From: Massilia yuzhufengensis
GTDB lineage: Bacteria > Pseudomonadota > Gammaproteobacteria > Burkholderiales > Burkholderiaceae_D
Length of the DNA stretch: 64,000 nucleotides
Reading direction: 5' to 3'
Assembly (NCBI RefSeq): GCF_900112225.1
Contig: NZ_FOLD01000007.1
Location: 124,001 to 188,000, forward strand
Shown: one piece after another, positions 36,768 through 45,691 of the stretch
Numbering within the stretch: position 1 is the stretch's first letter
How the letters are laid out: each line of letters begins with the position of its first letter
Position numbers and translations under genes: made by a program
The notes under the pieces: model-generated
The model's database searches: none
Seen by the model: the letters and a program-made list of their open reading frames with translations, nothing else
What the model was told of the DNA's origin: nothing

Positions 36768-37077
36768 GGCGAAGCCTGGTGAGGATGAGGGATACAGCAT
36801 AACAAGTTTCCGCACGGCAAAATCCGCTCTTTCTCACTACCACAGGCGATGGTTCGCCTCGCTGCGTCCCATGGTTGTCCCGCTTACCTGCGTGGCGCAA
36901 GCGAACGTGGCCTGTTTTTCAAGTTTAATACGCCTTTGACAGCAATGCGGTGGTGCGCAGGCGGTGTGGCGGGCGCACACGATTGACACAATGGGCGATT
37001 GCACAGCATTGTGTTCGGTATCATCGTCAGTAAATTTGACAGTTTTTATTCCCGGTTTCCGGTGAAGGGGTTAGCGC
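36768..37077. other. Divergent promoter region before crtE
   Basis: 310 bases without a gene. The left part is the upstream region of the exported ankyrin-like protein. The right part holds a symmetric site listed separately and a second TTGACA at about 37036. No family A, B or C repeat is present. Confidence 0.6.
36983..37024 (+). promoter_or_regulatory. Inverted repeat and promoter-like boxes upstream of crtE
   Basis: ACACAATG at 36986-36993 and CATTGTGT at 37007-37014 form an exact 8-bp inverted repeat with a 13-base spacer. TTGACA overlaps its left arm, and TATCAT at 37019 lies just right of it. The boxes are too far apart (30 bases) for a normal sigma-70 promoter, so the repeat is better read as an operator with an activator- or anti-repressor-dependent promoter. 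Light- or stress-responsive regulators often control crt genes. Confidence 0.45.
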
Positions 37078-38067
37078 ATGACTACAGCGACACGGCGGCT
37101 TGACGGATTCCCGGGCGGTTTCGACATCGCACAAAGGGACACCCTCCATGCGGACCAGCTGGCAACGCTGCGCACCGCCATCGAAGAGCGCATCGCCGCG
37201 CTGCTGGCCGAATGCGGCGACGCCGCCGACCCGCTGTGCGCCGCCATGCGCACCGGTGCGCTGAGCGCCGGCAAACGCATGCGCCCACTGCTGGTGATGC
37301 TGGCCGCGCGCGACCTGGGCTGCACCTCGCCGGCCCTGGCCGACGTCGCCTGTGCGGTCGAGATGGTGCATGCGGCCTCGCTGATGCTGGACGACATGCC
37401 CTGCATGGACAATGCCCAGCTGCGGCGCGGCAAGCCGGCCATCCACGTGCAGTACGGCGAAGACGTCACCATCCTCGCCTCGGTTGCCCTGCTCAGCCGC
37501 GCCTTCGGCGTGCTGGCCACCGCCCAGGACATCCCGCCCCTTACCCGCACCCGCCTGGTCGGGAGGCTGGCCGAGACCATCGGCACCCAAGGCCTGGTGC
37601 GCGGCCAGTTCCAGGACCTGCACGGCGGCGCCCGCACGCTCGACGCCATCGCCACCACCAATGAACTCAAGACCGGCGTGCTGCTCGGCGTGGCGGTCGA
37701 CATGGCCGCCATCATCGCCCAGGCCAGCGACGGCGTGGCGCAGTCGCTGCGCGCCTTCGCGCTGGCGGCGGGTCACGCCTTCCAGATCCGCGACGACTTC
37801 CAGGACCTGCCCGGCAATGACAGCGCGGTCACCGGCAAGGACACCGGCCTGGACCTGGGCAAGACCACCCTGCTCGCCTCGGTCGGGGCCGACGAGGCCC
37901 AGCGCCGCCTGGCCCGGCACCTGCACGACGCCCAGCGCCACCTGGACGCCGCGCTCGGTCCCCGCAGCGCCACCCGCCAGTTCCTCGAAAGCCTGTTCGC
38001 GCAGGACCGCGGCCGCCCGCGCCTGCCCACCGAGGCGACGCGATCCCGCGAAGCCCTGGTGAACTGA
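37078..38067 (+). CDS. crtE: Geranylgeranyl diphosphate synthase
   Basis: 329 residues. A trans-prenyltransferase with the first Asp-rich motif LDDMPCMD (Asp105, 106 and 110) and the second as RDDFQD, both needed to bind diphosphate through magnesium. It makes the C20 precursor for phytoene. The start is the ATG at 37078, after GAAGGGG. It is the first gene of a crtE-X-Y-I-B run and overlaps crtX as TGATG. An FPP synthase would also carry these motifs, but the carotenoid context makes the GGPP role far more likely. Confidence 0.92.
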   Translation: MTTATRRLDGFPGGFDIAQRDTLHADQLATLRTAIEERIAALLAECGDAADPLCAAMRTGALSAGKRMRPLLVMLAARDLGCTSPALADVACAVEMVHAASLMLDDMPCMDNAQLRRGKPAIHVQYGEDVTILASVALLSRAFGVLATAQDIPPLTRTRLVGRLAETIGTQGLVRGQFQDLHGGARTLDAIATTNELKTGVLLGVAVDMAAIIAQASDGVAQSLRAFALAAGHAFQIRDDFQDLPGNDSAVTGKDTGLDLGKTTLLASVGADEAQRRLARHLHDAQRHLDAALGPRSATRQFLESLFAQDRGRPRLPTEATRSREALVN

Positions 38068-39368
38068 TGGCCCATTTTGGTGTTGTTGCACCCGCGTTCT
38101 TCAGCCATTTCAATGCCCTGGAAGCGCTGGCCGGCGAACTGGCCGCGCGCGGCCACCGCGTGACCTTCCTGCAGCGGCCGGACGCCGCCGCCTTCCTGCG
38201 CGATCCGCTGGCAGCCTTCCATGCGGTGGGGGCCGACCGCTATCCGGCCGGCTCGCTGGCGGCTTCGCTGCGGCGCGCCGCCAACCCGGGCGGGCCGCTC
38301 GGACTGCGCGGCGTGATCCTCGACATGGCGCGCAGTACCGACATGCTGTGCCACGCGCTGCCGCGCGCCATCGACGCGCTCGGGATCGACGCCATCATCG
38401 CCGACCAGATGGAAGCGGCCGGCGGCCTGGTGGCCGAGGGCCTGGGCATTCCCTTCGTCTCGGTCGCCTGTGCGCTGCCGGTGAACCGCGAACCGGGCAT
38501 CCCGCTGCCCGTGATGCCTTTCGCCTATGCCGACGACGCGCGCGGCCACCAGATGGTCGAAGGCAGCACCCGGGTCTACGACTGGATGATGGGGCCGCAC
38601 CGGCGCAGCATCGACGCCAATGCGCGCCGGCTGGGCCTGGGCGGGCGCGGCGCGCTGCACGAGTGCCTGTCGCCGCTGGCCCAGGTCAGCCAGACCATCG
38701 AGGCATTCGACTTCCCGCGCCGCGCACTGCCGCCGCACTTCCACCACGTGGGGCCGCTGCGCCGCCCGAATGGGCGCGGCAGCGCGCCGGACCACGCACC
38801 GATGCCGGCGATCGCACCCGGCCGGCCCTTCGTGTTCGCCTCGCTCGGCACGCTGCAGGGCCAGCGCTTCGGCCTGTTCAAACGCATCGCCACCGCCTGC
38901 CGCGCGCTCGACGCCCAGCTGCTGGTGGCCCACTGCGGTGGGCTCGATGCGGGCCAGGAGCGCGCCCTGGAACGGCACGGGGCGACCTGGGTCTGCGCCT
39001 TCGCCAACCAGGGCGCCGTGCTGGCGCATGCCGACGCGGTGGTGTCGCATGCTGGCCTGAACACGGTGATGGACGCGATCAGCGCGCGCACGCCGATCCT
39101 GGCGCTGCCGATCGCCTTCGACCAGCCGGGCGCGGCGGCGCGCGTCGTCCACGCCGGCATCGGCCTCAAGGCATCGCCGCGCTTCGCCGGCAGCGCCACC
39201 CTGCGCGGGCAGCTGGCGCGCCTGCTGGGCGAGTCCAGTTTCGCCACCCGACTGGAGGCCATGTCCTCTAGCGTGGAGACCGCCGGCGGCGCGGCGCGCG
39301 CGGCGAGCATCGTCGAGTCTGCCCTGGGCCTCGGCCAGGTGCGGGAAAGCGTGGCCGCAGGTGGATAA
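38067..39368 (+). CDS. crtX: Zeaxanthin glucosyltransferase
   Basis: 433 residues. A UDP-glycosyltransferase of the CrtX type: it opens MAHFGVVAPAFFSHFNALE and has the family C-terminal nucleotide-sugar site with VVSHAGLNTVMDAI and PILALPIAFDQPGAAARV. It adds glucose to the hydroxyl groups of zeaxanthin, giving mono- and diglucosides, probably at the inner membrane face. Its presence with crtZ argues for glucosylated zeaxanthin as the end pigment. It overlaps crtE by one base at its start and crtY by 8 bases at its end. Confidence 0.9.
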   Translation: MAHFGVVAPAFFSHFNALEALAGELAARGHRVTFLQRPDAAAFLRDPLAAFHAVGADRYPAGSLAASLRRAANPGGPLGLRGVILDMARSTDMLCHALPRAIDALGIDAIIADQMEAAGGLVAEGLGIPFVSVACALPVNREPGIPLPVMPFAYADDARGHQMVEGSTRVYDWMMGPHRRSIDANARRLGLGGRGALHECLSPLAQVSQTIEAFDFPRRALPPHFHHVGPLRRPNGRGSAPDHAPMPAIAPGRPFVFASLGTLQGQRFGLFKRIATACRALDAQLLVAHCGGLDAGQERALERHGATWVCAFANQGAVLAHADAVVSHAGLNTVMDAISARTPILALPIAFDQPGAAARVVHAGIGLKASPRFAGSATLRGQLARLLGESSFATRLEAMSSSVETAGGAARAASIVESALGLGQVRESVAAGG

Positions 39369-40542
39369 GCCGGCGCCCGACTACGACCTGGTGCTGGCCG
39401 GCGGCGGGCTCGCCAACGGCCTGCTGGCCTGGCGCCTGCGCAGCGTGCGCCCCGAGCTGCGCATCCTGCTGCTCGAAGGCGGCGAGCGCATCGGCGGCAA
39501 CCACACCTGGTCCTTCCACGACAGCGACCTGACTCAAGAGCAGCAAGCATGGATCGCGCCGCTGGTCTCGCACCGCTGGCCGTGCTACCAGGTGGCCTTC
39601 CCGGAACTGGCGCGCACGCTGGAGGGCGGCTACGCCAGCATCGCGTCGAGCGATTTCGCGCGCGTCATCGAGGCCGCTCTCGGCCCCTGCTTGCGCACCG
39701 GCGCACGCATCGCGCGCCTTACCCCGACCTCGGTGCTGCTGGCCAGCGGCGAAACGATCCACGCGCACGCCGTCATCGACGGGCGCGGGATGCGGCCGGC
39801 CGCCCGGCTCTCGCTCGGCTACCAGACCTTCCTGGGCCAGGAGCTGCGCCTGGCCGCGCCGCACGGGCTGGCGGCGCCGGTCATCATGGACGCCACCGTG
39901 CAGCAGCAGGGCGGCTACCGCTTCGTCTACCTGCTGCCCTTCGGCCCGGACCGGGTGCTGGTGGAAGACACGCATTACGTCGATACCGCCGCCTGGGAGC
40001 CCGAGCGCCTGCGCACCAATATCGCCGCCTACGTGCGCACGCGCGGCTGGCAGGTGCTGGAGGTGCTGCGCGAGGAACAGGGTTCGCTGCCGATCGTGCT
40101 GGCCGGCGACTTCGACGGTTTCTGGGCCGACCTGGCCGGGCAGCCCAGCAGCGGGCTGCGCGCCGGCCTGTTCCACCCGACCACCGGTTACTCGCTGCCG
40201 CACGCGGTGCGGCTCAGCGAGCGCATCGCCGCCCTGCCCGACCTGGCTGCCCCGGCGCTGTTCGACGCCATCCAGGACGAGGCCCGGCGCGAGTGGCAGG
40301 GCCAGCGTTTCTACCGCCTGCTCAACCGCATGCTCTTCCTCGCCGGCCGTCCCGAGCAGCGCTGGCGCGTGATGCAGCGCTTCTACCGCCTGCCGGCGCC
40401 ACTGATCGCGCGCTTCTACGCCGGCCGCCTGCACCTGGCCGACAAGATCCGTCTGCTGAGCGGCAAGCCGCCGGTGCCGGTGCTGCAAGCCTTGTCCGCC
40501 GCACGCAAGATCCACCCCGAACAGATCAGGAAACCCGCATGA
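39361..40542 (+). CDS. crtY: Lycopene beta-cyclase (CrtY type)
   Basis: 393 residues from a GTG at 39361 that overlaps the crtX stop by 8 bases. A flavoprotein-like cyclase with the N-terminal dinucleotide motif LVLAGGGLANGLLAWRL and the CrtY signature GGNHTWSFHDSD. LPFGPDRVLVEDTHYVD, with a conserved Glu, is near the centre. It cyclises both ends of lycopene to beta-carotene. Length agrees with the CrtY family of Pantoea and other proteobacteria (380-390). Confidence 0.93.
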   Translation: MDKPAPDYDLVLAGGGLANGLLAWRLRSVRPELRILLLEGGERIGGNHTWSFHDSDLTQEQQAWIAPLVSHRWPCYQVAFPELARTLEGGYASIASSDFARVIEAALGPCLRTGARIARLTPTSVLLASGETIHAHAVIDGRGMRPAARLSLGYQTFLGQELRLAAPHGLAAPVIMDATVQQQGGYRFVYLLPFGPDRVLVEDTHYVDTAAWEPERLRTNIAAYVRTRGWQVLEVLREEQGSLPIVLAGDFDGFWADLAGQPSSGLRAGLFHPTTGYSLPHAVRLSERIAALPDLAAPALFDAIQDEARREWQGQRFYRLLNRMLFLAGRPEQRWRVMQRFYRLPAPLIARFYAGRLHLADKIRLLSGKPPVPVLQALSAARKIHPEQIRKPA

Positions 40543-42050
40543 ACACCATGGTTGAACCCTTCCGGCAAGCGAAACAGGCGGTCGTCGTCGGCGCCGGATT
40601 CGGCGGGCTCGCGCTCGCCATCCGCCTGCAGGCCAGCGGCATGCAGGTCACGCTGCTGGAAAAGCGCGATAAGCCGGGCGGCCGCGCCTATGTGTACGAG
40701 GACCAGGGCTTCGTATTCGACGCCGGGCCCACCGTCATCACCGACCCGTCCTGCATCGAAGAGCTGTTCACGGTGGCCGGCAAGCGCATGAGCGACTACG
40801 TGGAGATGCTGCCGGTCTCGCCCTTCTACCGCCTGTGCTGGGAAGACGGCAGCCACTTCGACTACGTGAACGACCAGGAGGCGCTGGACCGCCAGATCCA
40901 TGCGCGCAATCCCGCCGACGTGGAGGGATATAAACGCTTCCTCGCGTATTCGAAGGCGGTGTTCGAGGAAGGCTACCTGAAGCTCGGCGCCGTGCCCTTC
41001 CTGTCCTTCCGCGACATGATCGCGGCCGGCCCGCAGCTGGCGCGCCTGCAGGCATGGCGCAGCGTGTACAGCCTGGTGGCGAAGTTCATCCAGGACGAAC
41101 ACCTGCGCCAGGCCTTCTCCTTCCACTCGCTGCTGGTGGGCGGCAATCCGTTCGCGACGTCCTCGATCTACACCCTGATCCACGCGCTGGAGCGCAAGTG
41201 GGGCGTGTGGTTCCCGCGCGGCGGCACCGGCGCGCTGGTGCGGGGCATGGTGAAGCTGTTCGAGGACATCGGCGGGCGTATCGAAGTCAATGCCCCGGTG
41301 GCGCGCATCGAAACGTCGGGCAACCGCGTGACCGGGGTGCGGGTCGAGGATGGGCGCCTGTTCGCGGCCGACGCGGTGGCCTCCAACGCCGACGTGGTCC
41401 ACACCTACGCGCAGCTATTGGGCCAGCACCCGCGCGGCGCGGCCGAAGGCGCGTCGCTGAGCAAGAAGCGCTTCAGCAATTCGCTGTTCGTGCTGTACTT
41501 TGGCCTGGACCACCATCACCGGCAGCTGCAGCACCACACGGTCTGCTTCGGCCCGCGCTACCGCGAGCTGATCAAGGATATCTTCCAGGGCGATACCCTG
41601 GCCGACGACTTCTCGCTCTACCTGCACGCGCCCTGCGTCACCGACCCTTCGCTCGCCCCGCCAGGCTGCGGCAGCCACTACGTGCTGGCGCCGGTGCCGC
41701 ACCTGGGCAATGCGCCGATCGACTGGGACGTGGAAGGCCCGCGCTACCGCGACCGCATCTTCGACTACCTCGAACAGCGCTACATGCCGGGCCTGCGCAG
41801 CCAGCTCGTCACCAGCCGCATCTTCACGCCCTTCGACTTCCGCGACCAGCTCAACGCCCATGTGGGCTCGGCCTTCTCGCTGGAGCCGATCCTGACCCAG
41901 AGCGCCTGGTTCCGCCCGCACAACCGCGACAGCGAACTGTCCAACCTCTACCTGGTGGGCGCCGGCACCCATCCGGGCGCGGGGGTACCGGGCGTGATCG
42001 GGTCGGCCAAGGCGACGGCCGGCCTGATGCTGGAAGGGGTGACGGCATGA
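40539..42050 (+). CDS. crtI: Phytoene desaturase, lycopene-forming
   Basis: 503 residues from the ATG at 40539, overlapping crtY as ATGA. An FAD-dependent CrtI-type desaturase: an ADP-binding VVVGAGFGGLALAIRL at the start and C-terminal THPGAGVPGVIGSAK, the bacterial phytoene dehydrogenase signature. It converts colourless phytoene to lycopene by four desaturations. It is membrane-associated. It lies between crtY and crtB in the same operon. Confidence 0.95.
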   Translation: MNTMVEPFRQAKQAVVVGAGFGGLALAIRLQASGMQVTLLEKRDKPGGRAYVYEDQGFVFDAGPTVITDPSCIEELFTVAGKRMSDYVEMLPVSPFYRLCWEDGSHFDYVNDQEALDRQIHARNPADVEGYKRFLAYSKAVFEEGYLKLGAVPFLSFRDMIAAGPQLARLQAWRSVYSLVAKFIQDEHLRQAFSFHSLLVGGNPFATSSIYTLIHALERKWGVWFPRGGTGALVRGMVKLFEDIGGRIEVNAPVARIETSGNRVTGVRVEDGRLFAADAVASNADVVHTYAQLLGQHPRGAAEGASLSKKRFSNSLFVLYFGLDHHHRQLQHHTVCFGPRYRELIKDIFQGDTLADDFSLYLHAPCVTDPSLAPPGCGSHYVLAPVPHLGNAPIDWDVEGPRYRDRIFDYLEQRYMPGLRSQLVTSRIFTPFDFRDQLNAHVGSAFSLEPILTQSAWFRPHNRDSELSNLYLVGAGTHPGAGVPGVIGSAKATAGLMLEGVTA

Positions 42051-43021
42051 GCGAAGCGCTGATGGATCACGCCACCCGCACGATCGAAGTCGGCTCCAGG
42101 AGCTTCGCGGCGGCGGCGCGCCTGTTCGACCCGGCCACCCGGCGCAGCGTGCTGATGCTCTACGCCTGGTGCCGCCATTGCGACGACGTGGTGGACGGCC
42201 AGGAGCTCGGCTTCAACGTGGAGGGTGCCGCCCCGCATGACGCGGCCGCGGCCCTGGCCGTGCTCGACACCCAGACCCGCCGCGCCTACGGCGGCGCGCC
42301 GATGGACGACCCGGCCTTCGCCGCCTTCCAGGAAGTGGCGCTGTGCCACCGCATCGACCCGCGCTTCGCGCTCGACCACCTGGCCGGCTTCGCGATGGAC
42401 GTCGATGGCGCGCGCTACGAGACCCTGGACGACACGCTGCGCTACTGCTACCACGTGGCCGGCGTGGTCGGCCTGATGATGGCCTCGATCATGGGCGCGC
42501 ACGAGGACGCGGTGCTGGACCGCGCCTGCGACCTGGGCCTGGCCTTCCAGCTGACGAACATCGCGCGCGACATCGTCGAAGACGCGCGCATGGGCCGCTG
42601 CTATGTGCCGGCCCAGTGGCTGCGCGAGGCCGGCATTGCCCCGGACGAAGTGGCCGACCCGCGCCACCGCGCGGCGCTGGCGAAGGTCGCGGCGCGGCTG
42701 GTGGATCATGCGGAACCGTATTACGACTCGGCGCTGGCGGGTATCGCCGCCCTGCCCCTGCGCTCGGCCTGGGCCATTGCCAGCGCGCGCAATGTGTACC
42801 GCCAGATCGGCATCAAGGTAAAACGCCGCGGCGCGCACGCGTGGGACGAGCGCGCCGGCACCAGCAAGGCGATGAAGCTGTGGCTGCTGGCGAAGGGGGC
42901 CGCGACCGCGCTCGGCTCGCGCCTTAGTGGTCCTGCGATGCGGGCGCGTCCTGCGGCCCTGTGGCAGCGCCCTGGGCGCGCGGCGGACGCCCCCCATGCA
43001 GCGCATGCAACTGCCGCTTGA
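42047..43021 (+). CDS. crtB: Phytoene synthase
   Basis: 324 residues from the ATG at 42047, overlapping crtI as ATGA. A squalene/phytoene synthase with two Asp-rich motifs, CRHCDDVVDG and DIVEDARMGRCYVP. It condenses two GGPP to phytoene, the first committed step. The last 98 bases overlap the 3' end of crtZ on the other strand, so the C-terminal roughly 32 residues (Ala/Arg/Pro-rich) are constrained by two genes and are probably not part of the core fold. Confidence 0.94.
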   Translation: MSEALMDHATRTIEVGSRSFAAAARLFDPATRRSVLMLYAWCRHCDDVVDGQELGFNVEGAAPHDAAAALAVLDTQTRRAYGGAPMDDPAFAAFQEVALCHRIDPRFALDHLAGFAMDVDGARYETLDDTLRYCYHVAGVVGLMMASIMGAHEDAVLDRACDLGLAFQLTNIARDIVEDARMGRCYVPAQWLREAGIAPDEVADPRHRAALAKVAARLVDHAEPYYDSALAGIAALPLRSAWAIASARNVYRQIGIKVKRRGAHAWDERAGTSKAMKLWLLAKGAATALGSRLSGPAMRARPAALWQRPGRAADAPHAAHATAA

Positions 43022-43451
43022 GCGTGGCGACCGGCGGCGCGTACAGGAAGCCGAAGGACACCGCGCCGTCCTTGCCGTCGACCGCATGGTGCATGCGGTG
43101 GGCCTGGTACAGGCGCTTGAGGTAGCCGCTGCGCGGCGTGTAGGTGAACGGCCAGCGCCGGTGCACCAGGCCGTCGTGGGCGACGAAGTAAAGGAAACCG
43201 TAAGCGGTCATGCCGGCGCCGATCCATTCGAGCGGATGGGCGCCGCGCGTGCCGAACCAGATCAGGGCGATGGCCACGCCCGCGAACACGATGGCGTACA
43301 GGTCGTTCTTCTCGAACCATCCCGTGCGCGGTTCGTGGTGCGACTTGTGCCAGCCCCAGCCGAAGCCATGCATGATGTGCTTGTGCGCGACGATGGAAAA
43401 CACTTCCATCAGCACGATGGTGAGCAGGACGATGAAGGTATTGAGCAGCAT
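42924..43451 (-). CDS. crtZ: Beta-carotene 3-hydroxylase
   Basis: 175 residues, the standard CrtZ size. A membrane di-iron hydroxylase with the His boxes AHKHIMHG, HKSHHEPR and HRMHHAVDG, and two to three hydrophobic segments. It adds 3-OH groups to beta-carotene to make zeaxanthin, the CrtX substrate. It runs toward crtB and overlaps it by 98 bases tail to tail, the same topology as the Pantoea crtEXYIB-Z cluster. It has its own promoter region at 43452-43550, shared with the divergent DUF2141 gene. Confidence 0.94.
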   Translation of the reverse strand: MLLNTFIVLLTIVLMEVFSIVAHKHIMHGFGWGWHKSHHEPRTGWFEKNDLYAIVFAGVAIALIWFGTRGAHPLEWIGAGMTAYGFLYFVAHDGLVHRRWPFTYTPRSGYLKRLYQAHRMHHAVDGKDGAVSFGFLYAPPVATLKRQLHALHGGRPPRAQGAATGPQDAPASQDH

Positions 43452-43550
43452 GGCAAAAGCCTACCACGAACCCCGTGCCGGCACAGGATCCCGCCCCTGC
43501 CGGGCGCGGGTCATCGACGGTGCAGTATCGCAATTTTTGAAAGGAACAAC

Positions 43551-43967
43551 ATGCGTCATCCCATCACCGCCCTCCTCGCCTGTGCGCTGCTGTTCTCGGC
43601 CGCGCTGCCTGCCAGCGCCGCCACGGTCGAGGTGCGGGTGTCGAACGTCGCCGCCAGGGGCAAGGTCAGCGTCGCCGTGTGCGACCGCGAACGTTTCCTC
43701 AAGGAGTGCACCTACAGCGCGTCGGTGCCGGCGCAGGCGGGCGAGACGGTTGTCACACTGAAGGACATCCCGCCTGGCAATTGGGCGGTGCTGGCCTTCC
43801 AGGATGCGAACGAGAACGGCAAGCTCGACCGGAACTTCATCGGCATCCCGAGCGAGAACTACGGATTCAGTCGCGACGCGAAAAACCGCTTCGGGCCGCC
43901 GGGCTTCGACGACGCCGTCATCGAAGTGCGCGAGGGGACGACGGTGGCGGCGATTCGCCTCCACTGA
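43551..43967 (+). CDS. Exported DUF2141 protein
   Basis: 138 residues from the ATG at 43551, just after AAGGAAC. A signal peptide (MRHPITALLACALLFSAALPASA) is followed by the DUF2141 pattern: FQDANENGKLDRNFIGIPSE and NYGFS, a beta-sandwich with Asp/Asn-rich loops. The function is unknown. Such proteins often lie next to carotenoid or outer-membrane genes, and this one is divergent from crtZ. It is probably periplasmic or surface-bound. Confidence 0.85.
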   Translation: MRHPITALLACALLFSAALPASAATVEVRVSNVAARGKVSVAVCDRERFLKECTYSASVPAQAGETVVTLKDIPPGNWAVLAFQDANENGKLDRNFIGIPSENYGFSRDAKNRFGPPGFDDAVIEVREGTTVAAIRLH

Positions 43968-44040
43968 GCCACTGTAATTACAGCAAGAAATATCGGTAGG
44001 AATTCGATAACTGTTCAGGTATCGTTGTGACCCACAAGCA

Positions 44041-44059
44041 GCCGGGGCGACACCCCGGC
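44041..44059 (+). promoter_or_regulatory. Hairpin in the symporter 5' leader
   Basis: GCCGGGG c gaca CCCCGGC forms a stable 7-8 bp stem about 65 bases before the symporter start. A second hairpin (GCAGG/CCTGC) follows. It could be an RNA control element, but it does not show the conserved core of a glycine riboswitch that I would expect for some members of this transporter family. Confidence 0.35.
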
Positions 44060-44122
44060 GATGATCGATGACACGCACGCAGGTTCATGCGCCTGCGCTT
44101 GCCAGCTACGGGGAACAAGTGA

Positions 44123-45610
44123 ATGAATGAGTTGATTACCGCCATCAATGGCGTTGTCTGGAGTCCGGCGCTGATCGCGCTCTGCCTGGGCGTCGGCCTG
44201 TATTTTTCGATCCGCTCGCGCTTCCTCCAGTTGCGCCACATCGGCGGCATGCTGCGCCTTTTATGGGACGGCAAGAGTTCCGAGCAGGGTGTCTCGTCCT
44301 TCCAGGCGCTGGCCATGACCCTGGCCGGACGCGTGGGCACCGGCAATATCGCCGGCGTCGCCACCGCCATCACCTTTGGCGGCCCCGGCGCCGTGTTCTG
44401 GATGTGGGTCGTGGCCTTCCTCGGCGCCAGCTCGGCCTTCGTCGAATCCACGCTGGGCCAGGTCTACAAGGAATCGGTCGACAAGCAATTTCGTGGCGGC
44501 CCGGCCTTCTACATTGAAAAAGGCCTGGGCGTGAAATGGTATGCCGTGCTGTTCGCGCTGGTGACCATCCTCGCCTGCGGCGTGCTGCTGCCGGGCGTAC
44601 AGGCCAATTCGATCGCCGAGAGCCTGAAAACGGCCGCCGGCGTCGATACCAGCTATACCGCCGTCGCGCTGGCTGTCGTGCTCGGATTCATCATCTTCGG
44701 CGGTGTCAAGCGCATCGCCCGTTTCGCCGAATTCGTGGTGCCTTTCATGGCGATCGGCTACATCCTGGTGGCCTGCTTCATCGTCGCCATCAACATCGAC
44801 AAGCTGCCAGGCGTGCTGCAGCTGATCATCAGCTCGGCCTTTGGCCTGGACGCCGGTTTCGGCGCCATCATCGGCATGGCCATCATGTGGGGCGTCAAGC
44901 GCGGCGTGTATTCGAACGAAGCCGGCCAGGGCACCGGCCCGCACGCCTCGTCGGCCGCGGAAGTGAGCCACCCGGCCAAGCAGGGCCTGGTGCAGGGCTT
45001 CTCGGTCTACATCGACACCCTGTTCGTGTGCTCGGCCACGGCGTTCATGCTCCTGATTACCGGCCAGTACAACGTGGAAGCGCCGAATGGCACGCCGATG
45101 TTCATCGGCGTGCAGGGCGTGGCGTCCGGCCCGGGCTATGTGCAGACCGCGCTGGAAAACGTGATGCCGGGCTTCGGCTCGCTGTTCGTGGCGATCGCCC
45201 TGCTGTTCTTTGCGGGGACCACGATCGTGGCCTATTACTACATCGCCGAAACCAATATCGCCTACCTCAATCGCGCGACCAACCGTCCTTGGATGGGCGT
45301 GGTGCTCAAGCTGTGCATGATCGGCGCGACCATCTATGGTGCGGTGAAGACGGCGGACGTGGCGTGGGCGCTGGGCGACCTGGGCGTGGGCCTGATGGCG
45401 TGGCTGAACCTGATTGCGATCGTCTTGCTGCGCGACGTGGCGTTCACGTGTTTGCGCGATTATGAGGCGCAGAAGAAGCTGGGCAAGGATCCGGAATTCG
45501 ATCCGGTAGCGCTGGGGATCAAGAATGCGCATTTCTGGGAGCAGCGCGTGGCCTTGAACAAGGCACGCTCGGACAGCGGCGTTGTTTCACCCAAGGACCT
45601 CGTCAACTAA
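44123..45610 (+). CDS. Alanine/glycine:cation symporter (AGCS family)
   Basis: 495 residues, about eleven membrane segments. The family signature GTGNIAGVATAITFGGPGA and the motif NEAGQGTGPHASSAA are both present. It takes up alanine or glycine with sodium or protons in the inner membrane. The start is the ATG at 44123; two ATGs four codons apart (GTGAATGAATGAG) leave the exact start slightly open. Strong hairpins follow, so it is probably monocistronic. Confidence 0.93.
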   Translation: MNELITAINGVVWSPALIALCLGVGLYFSIRSRFLQLRHIGGMLRLLWDGKSSEQGVSSFQALAMTLAGRVGTGNIAGVATAITFGGPGAVFWMWVVAFLGASSAFVESTLGQVYKESVDKQFRGGPAFYIEKGLGVKWYAVLFALVTILACGVLLPGVQANSIAESLKTAAGVDTSYTAVALAVVLGFIIFGGVKRIARFAEFVVPFMAIGYILVACFIVAINIDKLPGVLQLIISSAFGLDAGFGAIIGMAIMWGVKRGVYSNEAGQGTGPHASSAAEVSHPAKQGLVQGFSVYIDTLFVCSATAFMLLITGQYNVEAPNGTPMFIGVQGVASGPGYVQTALENVMPGFGSLFVAIALLFFAGTTIVAYYYIAETNIAYLNRATNRPWMGVVLKLCMIGATIYGAVKTADVAWALGDLGVGLMAWLNLIAIVLLRDVAFTCLRDYEAQKKLGKDPEFDPVALGIKNAHFWEQRVALNKARSDSGVVSPKDLVN

Positions 45611-45617
45611 GTGGTTC

Positions 45618-45691
45618 GACGCCAGCCGAAGTGTTGGCGTCGACTACCTGGGGTTCAGGCCTCGTCGAGACCTGGAATCGGCCTGAACCCC
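45618..45691. terminator. Hairpins between convergent genes, likely bidirectional terminator
   Basis: A first hairpin, GACGCCA/TGGCGTC, is at about 45618-45642. A perfect 12-bp inverted repeat, GGGGTTCAGGCC/GGCCTGAACCCC (45650-45661 and 45680-45691), includes the last codons of the DUF1428 gene. There is no long T-run, so termination is inferred. Confidence 0.55.

Noticed and set aside
44041..44122. Glycine riboswitch before the AGCS symporter
   Set aside because: The leader has two hairpins but I do not see the conserved glycine aptamer core; the hairpins are listed only as possible structure.
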